DNA of 64,000 nucleotides from Lachnospiraceae bacterium (GTDB taxonomy: Bacteria > Bacillota > Clostridia > Lachnospirales > Lachnospiraceae). The translations under genes were made by a program, and so were the position numbers. The stretch lies in contig SVFQ01000002.1 of NCBI GenBank assembly GCA_015056765.1, positions 124,001-188,000 on the forward strand. The letters run 5' to 3'. The notes beneath the pieces were generated by a model. It searched no databases. It was given only the letters and a program-made list of their open reading frames with translations, and had not been told where the DNA came from. This document shows positions 55,813 to 64,000 of the stretch, piece by piece (position 1 is the first letter of the stretch; every line of letters begins with the position of its first letter).

Positions 55813-57204
55813 TTAGAATGTGAATTTATCTGCGAAGAATGCATCCAATTCATCAATTGCCACACGTACCTGCTCCATAGAATCACGGAAACGTACGGTT
55901 ACTTTGTGGTCTTCTTCGGAATCGAAGTCATATGTGATGCAGAAAGGAGTACCAATCTCATCCTGTCTACGATATCTCTTACCGATATTGCCTCTATCGT
56001 CGAATTCACAATTGTATTTTTTAGAAAGCTCTACGAATACTTTTTCAGCGCCTTCATTTAATTTCTTAGAAAGTGGTAACACACCTATCTTGACTGGTGC
56101 AATTGCCGGATGGAAGTGCATTACAGTACGGACATCGCCGCCCTCTAGTTCTTCTTCATCATATGCTGCGCAAAGGAATGCCAGAACCACACGATCTGCA
56201 CCAAGAGAAGGCTCGATAACGTATGGTAAGTATTTCTCGTTGGTCTCATCGTCGAAGTAGGTTAAATCCTGGCCAGAAGTCTCCTGATGTCTGCCAAGGT
56301 CATAATCTGTACGATCAGCGATACCCCAAAGTTCACCCCAACCGATGGATGGGAATAAATACTCGATATCTGTTGTACCCTTAGAGTAGAAAGCAAGCTC
56401 AGCAGGATCATGATCACGCAGACGCATCTCGTCTTCTTTGATACCAAGGCTGATGAGCCAATCTCTGCAGAAGCCTCTCCAGTACTGGAACCACTCTAAA
56501 TCAGTACCCGGTTTGCAGAAGAATTCCAATTCCATCTGTTCAAATTCACGAGTACGGAAAGTGAAGTTACCAGGTGTAATCTCATTGCGGAAAGATTTAC
56601 CTATCTGACCGATACCAAAAGGTACTTTCTTTCTGGAAGTACGCTGTACATTTTTGAAGTTTACAAAGATACCCTGTGCTGTTTCCGGACGAAGATATAC
56701 TGCATTCTTCGCATCTTCTGTAACACCCTGGAAAGTCTTAAACATCAGATTGAACTGACGGATATCTGTGAAATTATGTTTTCCGCAAGTTGGGCATGGT
56801 ACGTTGTGATCTTCGATAAATGCTTTCATCTCTTCCTGAGAGAATGCATCGATTGGTTTGTCTAATGCAATGCCGTTTTCTTCTGCAAATTTCTCGATAA
56901 TTTGGTCTGCGCGGAATCTTTCGTGGCATTCTTTACAATCCATCAAAGGATCGGAGAATCCAGCCAAGTGACCGGATGCTACCCATGTCTGAGGATTCAT
57001 CAGGATTGCACAATCCACGCCTACGTTGTATGGGCTTTCCTGGATGAACTTCTGCCACCAAGCGCGTTTTACATTATTTTTCAATTCTACACCCAGGTTA
57101 CCGTAATCCCAGGTATTGGCAAGTCCGCCATAGATATCAGAACCAGGATAAATAAAACCTCTGGACTGACATAGTGCTTTGATTTTCTCAAGTGTTTTTT
57201 CCAT
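55813..57204 (-). CDS. glyS: glycyl-tRNA synthetase (homodimeric type)
   Basis: [61 protein letters not shown]. Confidence 0.97.
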   Translation of the reverse strand: MEKTLEKIKALCQSRGFIYPGSDIYGGLANTWDYGNLGVELKNNVKRAWWQKFIQESPYNVGVDCAILMNPQTWVASGHLAGFSDPLMDCKECHERFRADQIIEKFAEENGIALDKPIDAFSQEEMKAFIEDHNVPCPTCGKHNFTDIRQFNLMFKTFQGVTEDAKNAVYLRPETAQGIFVNFKNVQRTSRKKVPFGIGQIGKSFRNEITPGNFTFRTREFEQMELEFFCKPGTDLEWFQYWRGFCRDWLISLGIKEDEMRLRDHDPAELAFYSKGTTDIEYLFPSIGWGELWGIADRTDYDLGRHQETSGQDLTYFDDETNEKYLPYVIEPSLGADRVVLAFLCAAYDEEELEGGDVRTVMHFHPAIAPVKIGVLPLSKKLNEGAEKVFVELSKKYNCEFDDRGNIGKRYRRQDEIGTPFCITYDFDSEEDHKVTVRFRDSMEQVRVAIDELDAFFADKFTF

Positions 57205-57220
57205 CTTTCTCCTCCTTGGG

Positions 57221-57850
57221 CTATTTGGTCACAATCATGATCAATGTGCCGGCTTCTTTTTCTATATATGCATTCTTTCCATCCACTTTAATGCCTTCTG
57301 TTGCATATGCAATCTTATGAGGAAGACTGATGGTAATGGGTAAAGAATTATTCAGGGCATTATCAAAGATAAATACATGACTGTCACCCCTGGTTTTCAA
57401 TGTATCAGTATTGATAAAGGATTTGGTCTGATCCCCATCTTCATATAATGTAACGTTTCCAACAAGGCCATCCTGAAAAGCCTGTTCCACGGTTCCATAA
57501 AAACAAGTAGCTAAGTCACTGCTGTCCACTTTACCATTTTCAAATGCGGAAAAACTCTCCACGGAAGGATATGTCATCAGCAAATGCACATTTGCTTCCT
57601 GCTGTTCTATTTTCTTTAAAGAAATGGCTTCTTTTCCTTCTCCGGCAAAACCGGCAATTTCAGATAAAACCATACTCTTTAGCTCGTCTAAACTTCCATC
57701 TTCTGCTGAAAATGGCTCTATGATATTCTGTGTCACCCCACCTTTTGAAGATATGGACAAGGTGGTGTTATTTACTTTTGCTTCTCCGCAGCCTGCCATA
57801 AGTATACCCAGGCAAATCAAAAGACTGACTGCTATTTTTCTGTACATCAT
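57221..57850 (-). CDS. hypothetical lipoprotein
   Basis: Signal peptide with lipobox LMAGCGEAK. Confidence 0.75.
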   Translation of the reverse strand: MMYRKIAVSLLICLGILMAGCGEAKVNNTTLSISSKGGVTQNIIEPFSAEDGSLDELKSMVLSEIAGFAGEGKEAISLKKIEQQEANVHLLMTYPSVESFSAFENGKVDSSDLATCFYGTVEQAFQDGLVGNVTLYEDGDQTKSFINTDTLKTRGDSHVFIFDNALNNSLPITISLPHKIAYATEGIKVDGKNAYIEKEAGTLIMIVTK

Positions 57851-57894
57851 GTCTCCTCCCACATAAACCTACTGCGAAATCACAGCAATTCACA

Positions 57895-58545
57895 TTATAG
57901 CAAGGATTCTAAAAACTGCAAACTCTTAAATGTATGATGCAGGATTTCTTGTAAGTCTTTTTGGGCAACCTCTTGTAATTCCTCCAAAGCCTCTTTGGAT
58001 AGGTCAAAGGAATACAAAGCCTTCGGTTCTGTGGTCACAATGCGTTCCACAGCCAATGCTGTAGCCGGACAAACTTCCATATGACTGGGAATCCCCGGAA
58101 ACTCACCATTTACAACCAATGCTTTGCACTCATAAATAGCTCGAATCAGTGGATAGGATATTCTCTTTTTCACAAGAGCTCGTAACGTGAAAAACAAAAG
58201 ATTCATCATCTCCATCTCATCGTTATTTTCCCTGGTATAATAATCCGCAATTTCCAAAAAGTAAGTGCCATAGGCCATGGCTTCCATATCATCTCTAAGT
58301 TCTTCAAAAAAATATTGCACGTCTGCGCCGGTAACGGTATATGCGTTCCGACCCGGATACAGAGCAAATTCTCCCGTACAAAACGGGTTCGATACCGCCA
58401 TCAGCTTATTATTCATCCTACGAGCATTTCTGGAAAAAGCACTGATTTTTCCTTTTTCTTTTGTCAAAATCGTGAGTACTTTGTCGTACTCTCCCACAGG
58501 CATAGCCTTTAGTACCACCCCATGGACTTTCAACTGGTCCTGCAT
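57895..58545 (-). CDS. recO: DNA repair protein RecO
   Basis: VHGVVLKAMPVGEYDKVLTILTKEKGKISAFSRNARR; position between era and glyS. Confidence 0.93.
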   Translation of the reverse strand: MQDQLKVHGVVLKAMPVGEYDKVLTILTKEKGKISAFSRNARRMNNKLMAVSNPFCTGEFALYPGRNAYTVTGADVQYFFEELRDDMEAMAYGTYFLEIADYYTRENNDEMEMMNLLFFTLRALVKKRISYPLIRAIYECKALVVNGEFPGIPSHMEVCPATALAVERIVTTEPKALYSFDLSKEALEELQEVAQKDLQEILHHTFKSLQFLESLL

Positions 58546-59442
58546 TTATACGTCCTTCATGTTGTAACCGAAGTTCTTCATCCAAAGTTCTTCATCACGC
58601 CAGTCCTTTTTCACCTTTACCCAAAGTTGAAGATTGACTCTGCACTCCAAGAGCTCCTCGATATCTCTTCTGGCCATGGTACCGATTTTCTTCAGCATCG
58701 CACCCTGTTTTCCAATGATGATTCCCTTGTGAGAGTCACGCTCACAAACAATGGTCGCTTGCACATCGCAGATATCTTTGCGATACTTCATGGACTCTGT
58801 CACAACAGCAATACCATGTGGAATCTCATCACTAAGGCAAGTCAAAGCTTTTTCACGAATCAGTTCTGCCACAATCTGTCTTTCAGGCTGATTGGTAATG
58901 GTGTCTTCATCATAAAAGGCTTCCCCCTGTGGCAAATACGAATGAATCACTTCGATTAAATGATCGGTATTCTCACCGGCCTTCGCAGACAATGGAACGA
59001 TTTCTGCAAAATTATAACAATCTTTATAAGTATTGATACAAGCGACTACTTGTTCCTGTTTTACCGTATCAATCTTATTAATCACTAAGATAACAGGTGT
59101 TTTTATTTTGCCCAGTTGTTTTAGTATCTCCTGTTCCGCAGCGCCAATATAGTCGGAAGGCTCTACCAGGTAAAGCACTACATCGACTTCCTGTAAAGTA
59201 TTTACCGCGACCTTTACCATATAATCCCCAAGTTTATTTTTTGCCTTGGTAATTCCAGGAGTATCCAAAAAGACAATCTGTCTTTCTTCGTCGGTATATA
59301 CGGTCTGGATTTTATTTCTGGTGGTCTGTGGTTTGCTGGAAGTAATGGCAATCTTCATTCCAATCAATCGGTTCATCAACGTGGACTTTCCCACATTTGG
59401 TCTGCCTACCAGCGCACAGAATCCTGCTTTGTATTCTGACAT
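58546..59442 (-). CDS. era: GTPase Era
   Basis: GRPNVGKSTLMNRLIGMKIAITSSKPQTTRNKI; DTPG; NKID; KH domain IVCERDSHKGIIIGKQGAMLKKIG. Confidence 0.98.
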   Translation of the reverse strand: MSEYKAGFCALVGRPNVGKSTLMNRLIGMKIAITSSKPQTTRNKIQTVYTDEERQIVFLDTPGITKAKNKLGDYMVKVAVNTLQEVDVVLYLVEPSDYIGAAEQEILKQLGKIKTPVILVINKIDTVKQEQVVACINTYKDCYNFAEIVPLSAKAGENTDHLIEVIHSYLPQGEAFYDEDTITNQPERQIVAELIREKALTCLSDEIPHGIAVVTESMKYRKDICDVQATIVCERDSHKGIIIGKQGAMLKKIGTMARRDIEELLECRVNLQLWVKVKKDWRDEELWMKNFGYNMKDV

Positions 59443-59443
59443 A

Positions 59444-60469
59444 TTATTTACTCTCTTCATTTGCAGTGGAGAAATCTCCCTTTTCTTCTGCATTCGTATC
59501 TGTTTTTGTTTTTCCGAGCACGATTTGCTCCGGTTTCTTTTCCGGCATTGTAACAGGTTTTGCTTTTTTCTTATGTACCTTTTTTACAATCAGCACAATA
59601 CAAAGAATAATCAGTCCCCAGACAACAATATAAGGAAGATAAATCACAACACCTACAAAGAAATCTCTAATACCGATTCCTACACCATATAGGCTATCGC
59701 CAAAGCCACTAATCATTCTTTCCCAAGTAGTTTGCGGTTTAGATGTAGTACGGTTCACTTCTGTGATATCCAGATAAACTGTGCTGTAATCAATCTGATT
59801 GTCATAGGTGCGAATCTGTGATTCCATGCTTTCTAACTGATATCTCACATCAGCCAGTTTATCTTCAATGGTAATCAGATCTTCGATGGTTTCGGCCTGT
59901 TCCATCAATTCCTGTAATCTTGCTTCTTCTGCAAGCAAGGCTGACTTATGGCTTTCCAGGTCTACGTATTGCAGAGTTACGTCCTCTACAGATGTAGATT
60001 TGTTGGTGATATTTGTAGCACTTTCTACACATTCCAAGAAAGCATCCAGCTTATCTGCCGGAATTCGAAGCACCAGGTAAGTGCTTTGTCCGCCTCTGTC
60101 ATACTCATTATAGTAAGAAGCATAGCTGGTATCGCTGGACTGAATATATCCGCCTAATTCTGTTACTTTATTTTCTACTGCAGTAAGGCTCTCAGCCAGA
60201 TTCTCTGATTCCGCATTGAGTCTCAAGGTAGTAATCAGTTTCCGTCCCTGCTGCGGATTTTGTGCCACAGTCTCAGCACCACCGGTTGCATCAGAATCCG
60301 TAAAACTATCTGCTGCAGCTTCATCTGCCATTTCCGGAGCCGCACTCTTTGAGGATACCGCAAAGTTACTTCCCGTATATGCCGAAGAACTGGCAGAATC
60401 CGCACTGTTTCCGCAGCCGGTCAGTAATAAGCAACTCATTAAAATCAGCGCTATTTTTGTCTTTTTCAT
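59444..60469 (-). CDS. DUF4349-type lipoprotein
   Basis: MKKTKIALILMSCLLLTGCGNSAD lipobox; YIQSSDTSYASYYNEYDRGGQSTYLVLRIPADKLDAFL; coiled coil then C-terminal TM. Confidence 0.82.
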   Translation of the reverse strand: MKKTKIALILMSCLLLTGCGNSADSASSSAYTGSNFAVSSKSAAPEMADEAAADSFTDSDATGGAETVAQNPQQGRKLITTLRLNAESENLAESLTAVENKVTELGGYIQSSDTSYASYYNEYDRGGQSTYLVLRIPADKLDAFLECVESATNITNKSTSVEDVTLQYVDLESHKSALLAEEARLQELMEQAETIEDLITIEDKLADVRYQLESMESQIRTYDNQIDYSTVYLDITEVNRTTSKPQTTWERMISGFGDSLYGVGIGIRDFFVGVVIYLPYIVVWGLIILCIVLIVKKVHKKKAKPVTMPEKKPEQIVLGKTKTDTNAEEKGDFSTANEESK

Positions 60470-60482
60470 ATTTCCTCCTAAA

Positions 60483-63440
60483 CTACACCGTAAACATCGG
60501 TGTAATCTCCATAAAAAGCTCTTTTTCCGCCTTGATTTTTTCTTCCGACCCAAGCACGCACAAGCATTCCGAATCAGACATGGCTGTGAGATAGTCCGCA
60601 AGCTTTTGAATCTGTGGAACAGTCACCTGCAAGAGTTCATCTCGTTCTTTTTGAATCATATCGTATGTTATGTTTGTCATATAACAGGAAAGACCATAGT
60701 CCCCCTTCTCCCTCGCGCTCTTAGGTACATCCAAATCTCCTATAGCACTTATAACATACTGGGTAAGCTGATTACGGTTTTCCTCCGTATCTTCAAAGTT
60801 TCGAATATACTCTGCGGTACCTTCAAAAACTTCTAAGGAACGTCTCAGATTAGGATCCCGATAGGTGGCAAAAAAGGTATTGCCGGTACGATTGAAATTA
60901 CACATACACCCATATGCGCCACCAAGCACACGAATTTCATTCCAGAAATAATCGTAACTTAGCATCACTTTTAAGGCTCTCAGTGCACCGGTGTATGGCA
61001 AATTGCTCTTTTTGAAATTACCTGCCACAGCCACATATTGTACTTGGGAAGCCGAGGTAAAGCCCTCATTTTTACGTTCCGCCAAAGGAATATAACAGTT
61101 TTCCTGTTCCATCGGCTCCGTATATAAAGCATCCTTTATTACATGGAAGTGTTCCTCTATTACAGGCAATCCTTCCGGCTCTGCGATATAATCCACAAAC
61201 AAGTTCTCCGGTCTAAAAATACGGCGGCGAAGCTTATTTAGTCTAGCAACCAGTGCATCCTTCTCTTCCTCAAAATGGCTGGTCAGATGTTCAATCATTC
61301 TGAACTGATCTACACCATTGAGGATTTCCGCGCATTTGCCAGCCTTGGACTGATAAGAGATAGCCCTTGCAATTGCGATTACATGTCCTGCACTCATCAC
61401 GTCGGACTGCGCTCTGGAATGGATTTCATTGATGATTTCCTGTAATCTCTTGGTGTCATCAAACTTCGTTTCAAAGATTACTTCCTTCATGAAGTCTAAA
61501 GCTTCAGGCAGCTGATGATACATAGCCTTAACTCTCACATCAAATGTAATCTTGTATTCATCCAATTTATCTATTTTCACAAAGCTGGAGATATATGTCC
61601 CCATACCACCGGTTTTGCAATGAATCTCATGATACAAATCCGCATACGCATAATTGGTCGTATCCATTATCCCCAGGGTTGCCTTTAAAATGGGAATGTA
61701 GATAAAATCTTCTGTGGACACATCTTTGCAATCAAAGAGTAGTCTGAAATAACCGATTTCATGTGTATCTACCTCATGCAAAAGACCGGGGACTCCATCG
61801 AAGGTATGCTCTTTATAAATAATCTCTCTTGCCTTTTTATTCAGGTCTTCCCTAGTAAGCCTTGGAATACACTTTAATGCCTCAGGATCATCCGGAGCCA
61901 TTTGGTATTCTTTCAGTTCTTCTGTTTCTTTTACCAGCGTCAGTTTTTCCTGTTCACTCATGCCGGCCAGTTTCTTTGCCAGTTTGTCTTCCAGCGCTTT
62001 TTCTCTCCTGGTAGTGAGTCCTTTTTCAGGTACCAAGGTAACGAAGCTGCCAAAAGGATTCTTCAGGAGTTTTTCCTCTATCAGTTTCTCGAAATAACCT
62101 TCTTCCATACGCTGACGTAAGCTGCTAATGGTACGCAAAACGTCTAAATGAATAAAAGGCTTGTCATCTTCATGGAGCCAGGTGTCCAACATTTGAAGAC
62201 CGTACATCAAGCCCTTTGGATATGAGCCAAAGTCCTGCTCTCTGAACTTAAAATCATAATGATTCAGTGCTGCTTCTAATGCTTTCTTTTCAATTCCCTC
62301 TTTCACGATACGGGATAACGTTTCTTCATAGATACGCATAAAAGCATCTTTTTGGTCTGCATCAGCATTTTGCGCAATCACAGAAAAATATGGCTGTTTC
62401 ACGCCTTCGTCAAAAATGCTATATACATCCTTCCCGATACCTGCATCCAGCATGGCCTGTTTTAGTGGTGCACCCGGTGCAGAGCAAAGGGCATAATCCA
62501 AAATCTGGAATGCCATGTATAGTTCAGGGTCTAAGGTATCTCCTACTACTTTATTTAACGCCAGATAGGTATTATTCTTTTCTGACTCGGATTCAGAAAT
62601 CGAATACGGGCAGGAAACTTCCTGTATTTTGGTAAAAGCCTTCTGCTCCGCAATGGTGGAGTCGATAGGCTGTTCTTCAAACTTAGATAAGTAATGTTCG
62701 TCTATGAACTGCAATTTTTCCGCCATATCCATATCCCCATAGAGATAAATATAGCAGTTCGACGGATGATAGTATCTGCGATGAAAATCCAGGAATTTTT
62801 CATAGGAAAGTTCCGGAATCACATCCGGGTCACCGCCGCTTTCAAAACCATACGCATTATCCGGGAACAGAGAATTCAAAATCTGTCTTTCCAATACATC
62901 ATCCGGAGAGGAAAAGGCACCTTTCATTTCACTGTAAACCACACCATTCAAGGTAAGCCGGTCTTCCGGATGTTCCAGTTCATAATGCCAGCCTTCCTGC
63001 ATAAAGATTTTCTTTTCTTTATAAATGTTGGGATAAAAAACAGCATCCAAATATATATGCATCAGATTTTGAAAATCCTTTGCATTGCAACTTGCTACCG
63101 GAAATACTGTTTTATCCGGATAGGTCATGGCATTTAAAAACGTATTAAGACTTCCCTTTACCAGTTCCACGAAAGGATCTTTGATAGGGAACTCTTTGGA
63201 CCCACATAGCACCGTGTGCTCAACAATGTGCGCAGCACCTGTGGAATCTACCGGTGGTGTGCGAAATCCTATATAAAAGACTTTATTTTCGTCTTTATTC
63301 TCCATGAGCACTACACGAGCCCCTGTTTTTTTATGGCGAAGCAAATAGCCTTTTGACTCAATGTCACTTAAGTCTTCTCTATGCAATTCTTCGTAAGCCA
63401 TACAGTCCTGTATTCTCATGTACTTTTTCTCCTTTGCCAT
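60483..63440 (-). CDS. M16C insulinase/PreP-type metalloprotease
   Basis: 985 aa; inverted zinc motif HIVEHTVLCGS (HxxEH); M16C-associated domain. Confidence 0.93.
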   Translation of the reverse strand: MAKEKKYMRIQDCMAYEELHREDLSDIESKGYLLRHKKTGARVVLMENKDENKVFYIGFRTPPVDSTGAAHIVEHTVLCGSKEFPIKDPFVELVKGSLNTFLNAMTYPDKTVFPVASCNAKDFQNLMHIYLDAVFYPNIYKEKKIFMQEGWHYELEHPEDRLTLNGVVYSEMKGAFSSPDDVLERQILNSLFPDNAYGFESGGDPDVIPELSYEKFLDFHRRYYHPSNCYIYLYGDMDMAEKLQFIDEHYLSKFEEQPIDSTIAEQKAFTKIQEVSCPYSISESESEKNNTYLALNKVVGDTLDPELYMAFQILDYALCSAPGAPLKQAMLDAGIGKDVYSIFDEGVKQPYFSVIAQNADADQKDAFMRIYEETLSRIVKEGIEKKALEAALNHYDFKFREQDFGSYPKGLMYGLQMLDTWLHEDDKPFIHLDVLRTISSLRQRMEEGYFEKLIEEKLLKNPFGSFVTLVPEKGLTTRREKALEDKLAKKLAGMSEQEKLTLVKETEELKEYQMAPDDPEALKCIPRLTREDLNKKAREIIYKEHTFDGVPGLLHEVDTHEIGYFRLLFDCKDVSTEDFIYIPILKATLGIMDTTNYAYADLYHEIHCKTGGMGTYISSFVKIDKLDEYKITFDVRVKAMYHQLPEALDFMKEVIFETKFDDTKRLQEIINEIHSRAQSDVMSAGHVIAIARAISYQSKAGKCAEILNGVDQFRMIEHLTSHFEEEKDALVARLNKLRRRIFRPENLFVDYIAEPEGLPVIEEHFHVIKDALYTEPMEQENCYIPLAERKNEGFTSASQVQYVAVAGNFKKSNLPYTGALRALKVMLSYDYFWNEIRVLGGAYGCMCNFNRTGNTFFATYRDPNLRRSLEVFEGTAEYIRNFEDTEENRNQLTQYVISAIGDLDVPKSAREKGDYGLSCYMTNITYDMIQKERDELLQVTVPQIQKLADYLTAMSDSECLCVLGSEEKIKAEKELFMEITPMFTV

Positions 63441-63463
63441 TCATCCCAGATTCTTGCGAAAAA

Positions 63464-63889
63464 CTATAGGGTGAAACCAAGTAAGGCAATTTTAGGTAAA
63501 ATCAGTTCGCAAATCACCATGTCTTTATTTCTTTTTTCTGTCGCCGAGAGCTTCACCAAGTCACTCACCTTCATAATCTGTTCTTCATGAATCAGTTCCG
63601 GTTTTCGTAACAGGTGTTTCTTTTCAACCTTCACATTCACTTTTACTTTGGCTCTTAGTTGCTGATATGTCTGATAGGATAAACTCTTCTCGTCCATGAA
63701 ATACAAATCACTTTCAATAGTAGTATCCCCAGTCGTCTGCGCCAAAATATAGCGTTCTACGATATTCTTAAATTTAAAATTAATTTCTTTGTTTAGAAGC
63801 AATTCTTCGTAGGAGAACTTACTGCCAATATAGATATTTGAAGTATCACTTATGGTGTATTTGAATGCTTCATAGCTGGTAGATGTCAT
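63464..63889 (-). CDS. hypothetical protein
   Basis: 141 aa, ATGA overlap with upstream partial ORF. Confidence 0.65.
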   Translation of the reverse strand: MTSTSYEAFKYTISDTSNIYIGSKFSYEELLLNKEINFKFKNIVERYILAQTTGDTTIESDLYFMDEKSLSYQTYQQLRAKVKVNVKVEKKHLLRKPELIHEEQIMKVSDLVKLSATEKRNKDMVICELILPKIALLGFTL

Positions 63890-64000
63890 TGATTTTTGTT
63901 TCCTTCGATTCCTTCAATTGCAAACCCACTGATTCGAAAAGCTTCTTCGATTTCTTCCGCAGGGATTTTCGTCTCTTCTGCCAATTCTTCAATCGTCACA
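63886..64000 (-). CDS. C-terminal fragment of hypothetical protein, truncated by window edge
   Basis: Translation ...VTIEELAEETKIPAEEIEEAFRISGFAIEGIEGNKNQ*, coupled by ATGA to the next ORF. Confidence 0.6.
   Translation of the reverse strand, partial: VTIEELAEETKIPAEEIEEAFRISGFAIEGIEGNKNQ

Noticed and set aside
59443-59493. Overlap between era and DUF4349 ORFs
   Set aside because: Artefact of the longest-ORF start; era starts at 59442, leaving no real overlap.
60470-60601. Long N-terminal extension of the DUF4349 lipoprotein
   Set aside because: Overlaps the M16C protease C-terminus; the lipobox signal peptide starts at MKKTKIALILMSC.
1-64000. CRISPR arrays, tRNA/rRNA genes, transposases, integrases, phage genes
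   Set aside because: None seen on reading both strands; no regularly spaced repeats and no such proteins in the ORF track.

Overview
This 64 kb window looks like a chromosomal, mostly housekeeping segment of a Clostridia genome. Gene content and operon order suggest Lachnospiraceae, but that is inferred from content, not from a search. I saw no rRNA, tRNA, CRISPR array, transposase or phage module. Most genes are on the minus strand. They include leuS, an EF-G-like GTPase, aroA, queA, pheST, thrC, ispH, rpsA, cmk, scpAB, a Na+-pumping decarboxylase/transcarboxylase operon, rpsU, alaS, glyS, recO, era and an M16C protease. A sortase B gene with a BspA-like LRR protein sits at the left edge; the LRR ORF is missing from the supplied track because it runs off the window. 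The strongest items for a second look are: (1) a probable 6S RNA with its own promoter directly upstream of the pheST T-box, where the 3' strand of the 6S closing helix can also pair with a downstream sequence; (2) an AP2 - degenerate HNH-like - AP2 protein that looks like a domesticated homing endonuclease; (3) a LeuRS with altered editing (TTCIET) and KMSKS (KMGKR) motifs; (4) an EF-G-like protein with non-canonical G3 and G4 motifs; (5) a small orphan gene with a GAAC-N4-GTTC LexA-type operator inside its promoter; (6) a translationally coupled YhgE/Pip - small membrane protein - YhgE/Pip - TPR-GGDEF operon; (7) an operon carrying all transcarboxylase-type parts plus a Na+ pump and an enlarged lipoprotein-OadG fusion. 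All calls are from reading the sequence; no database search was run.
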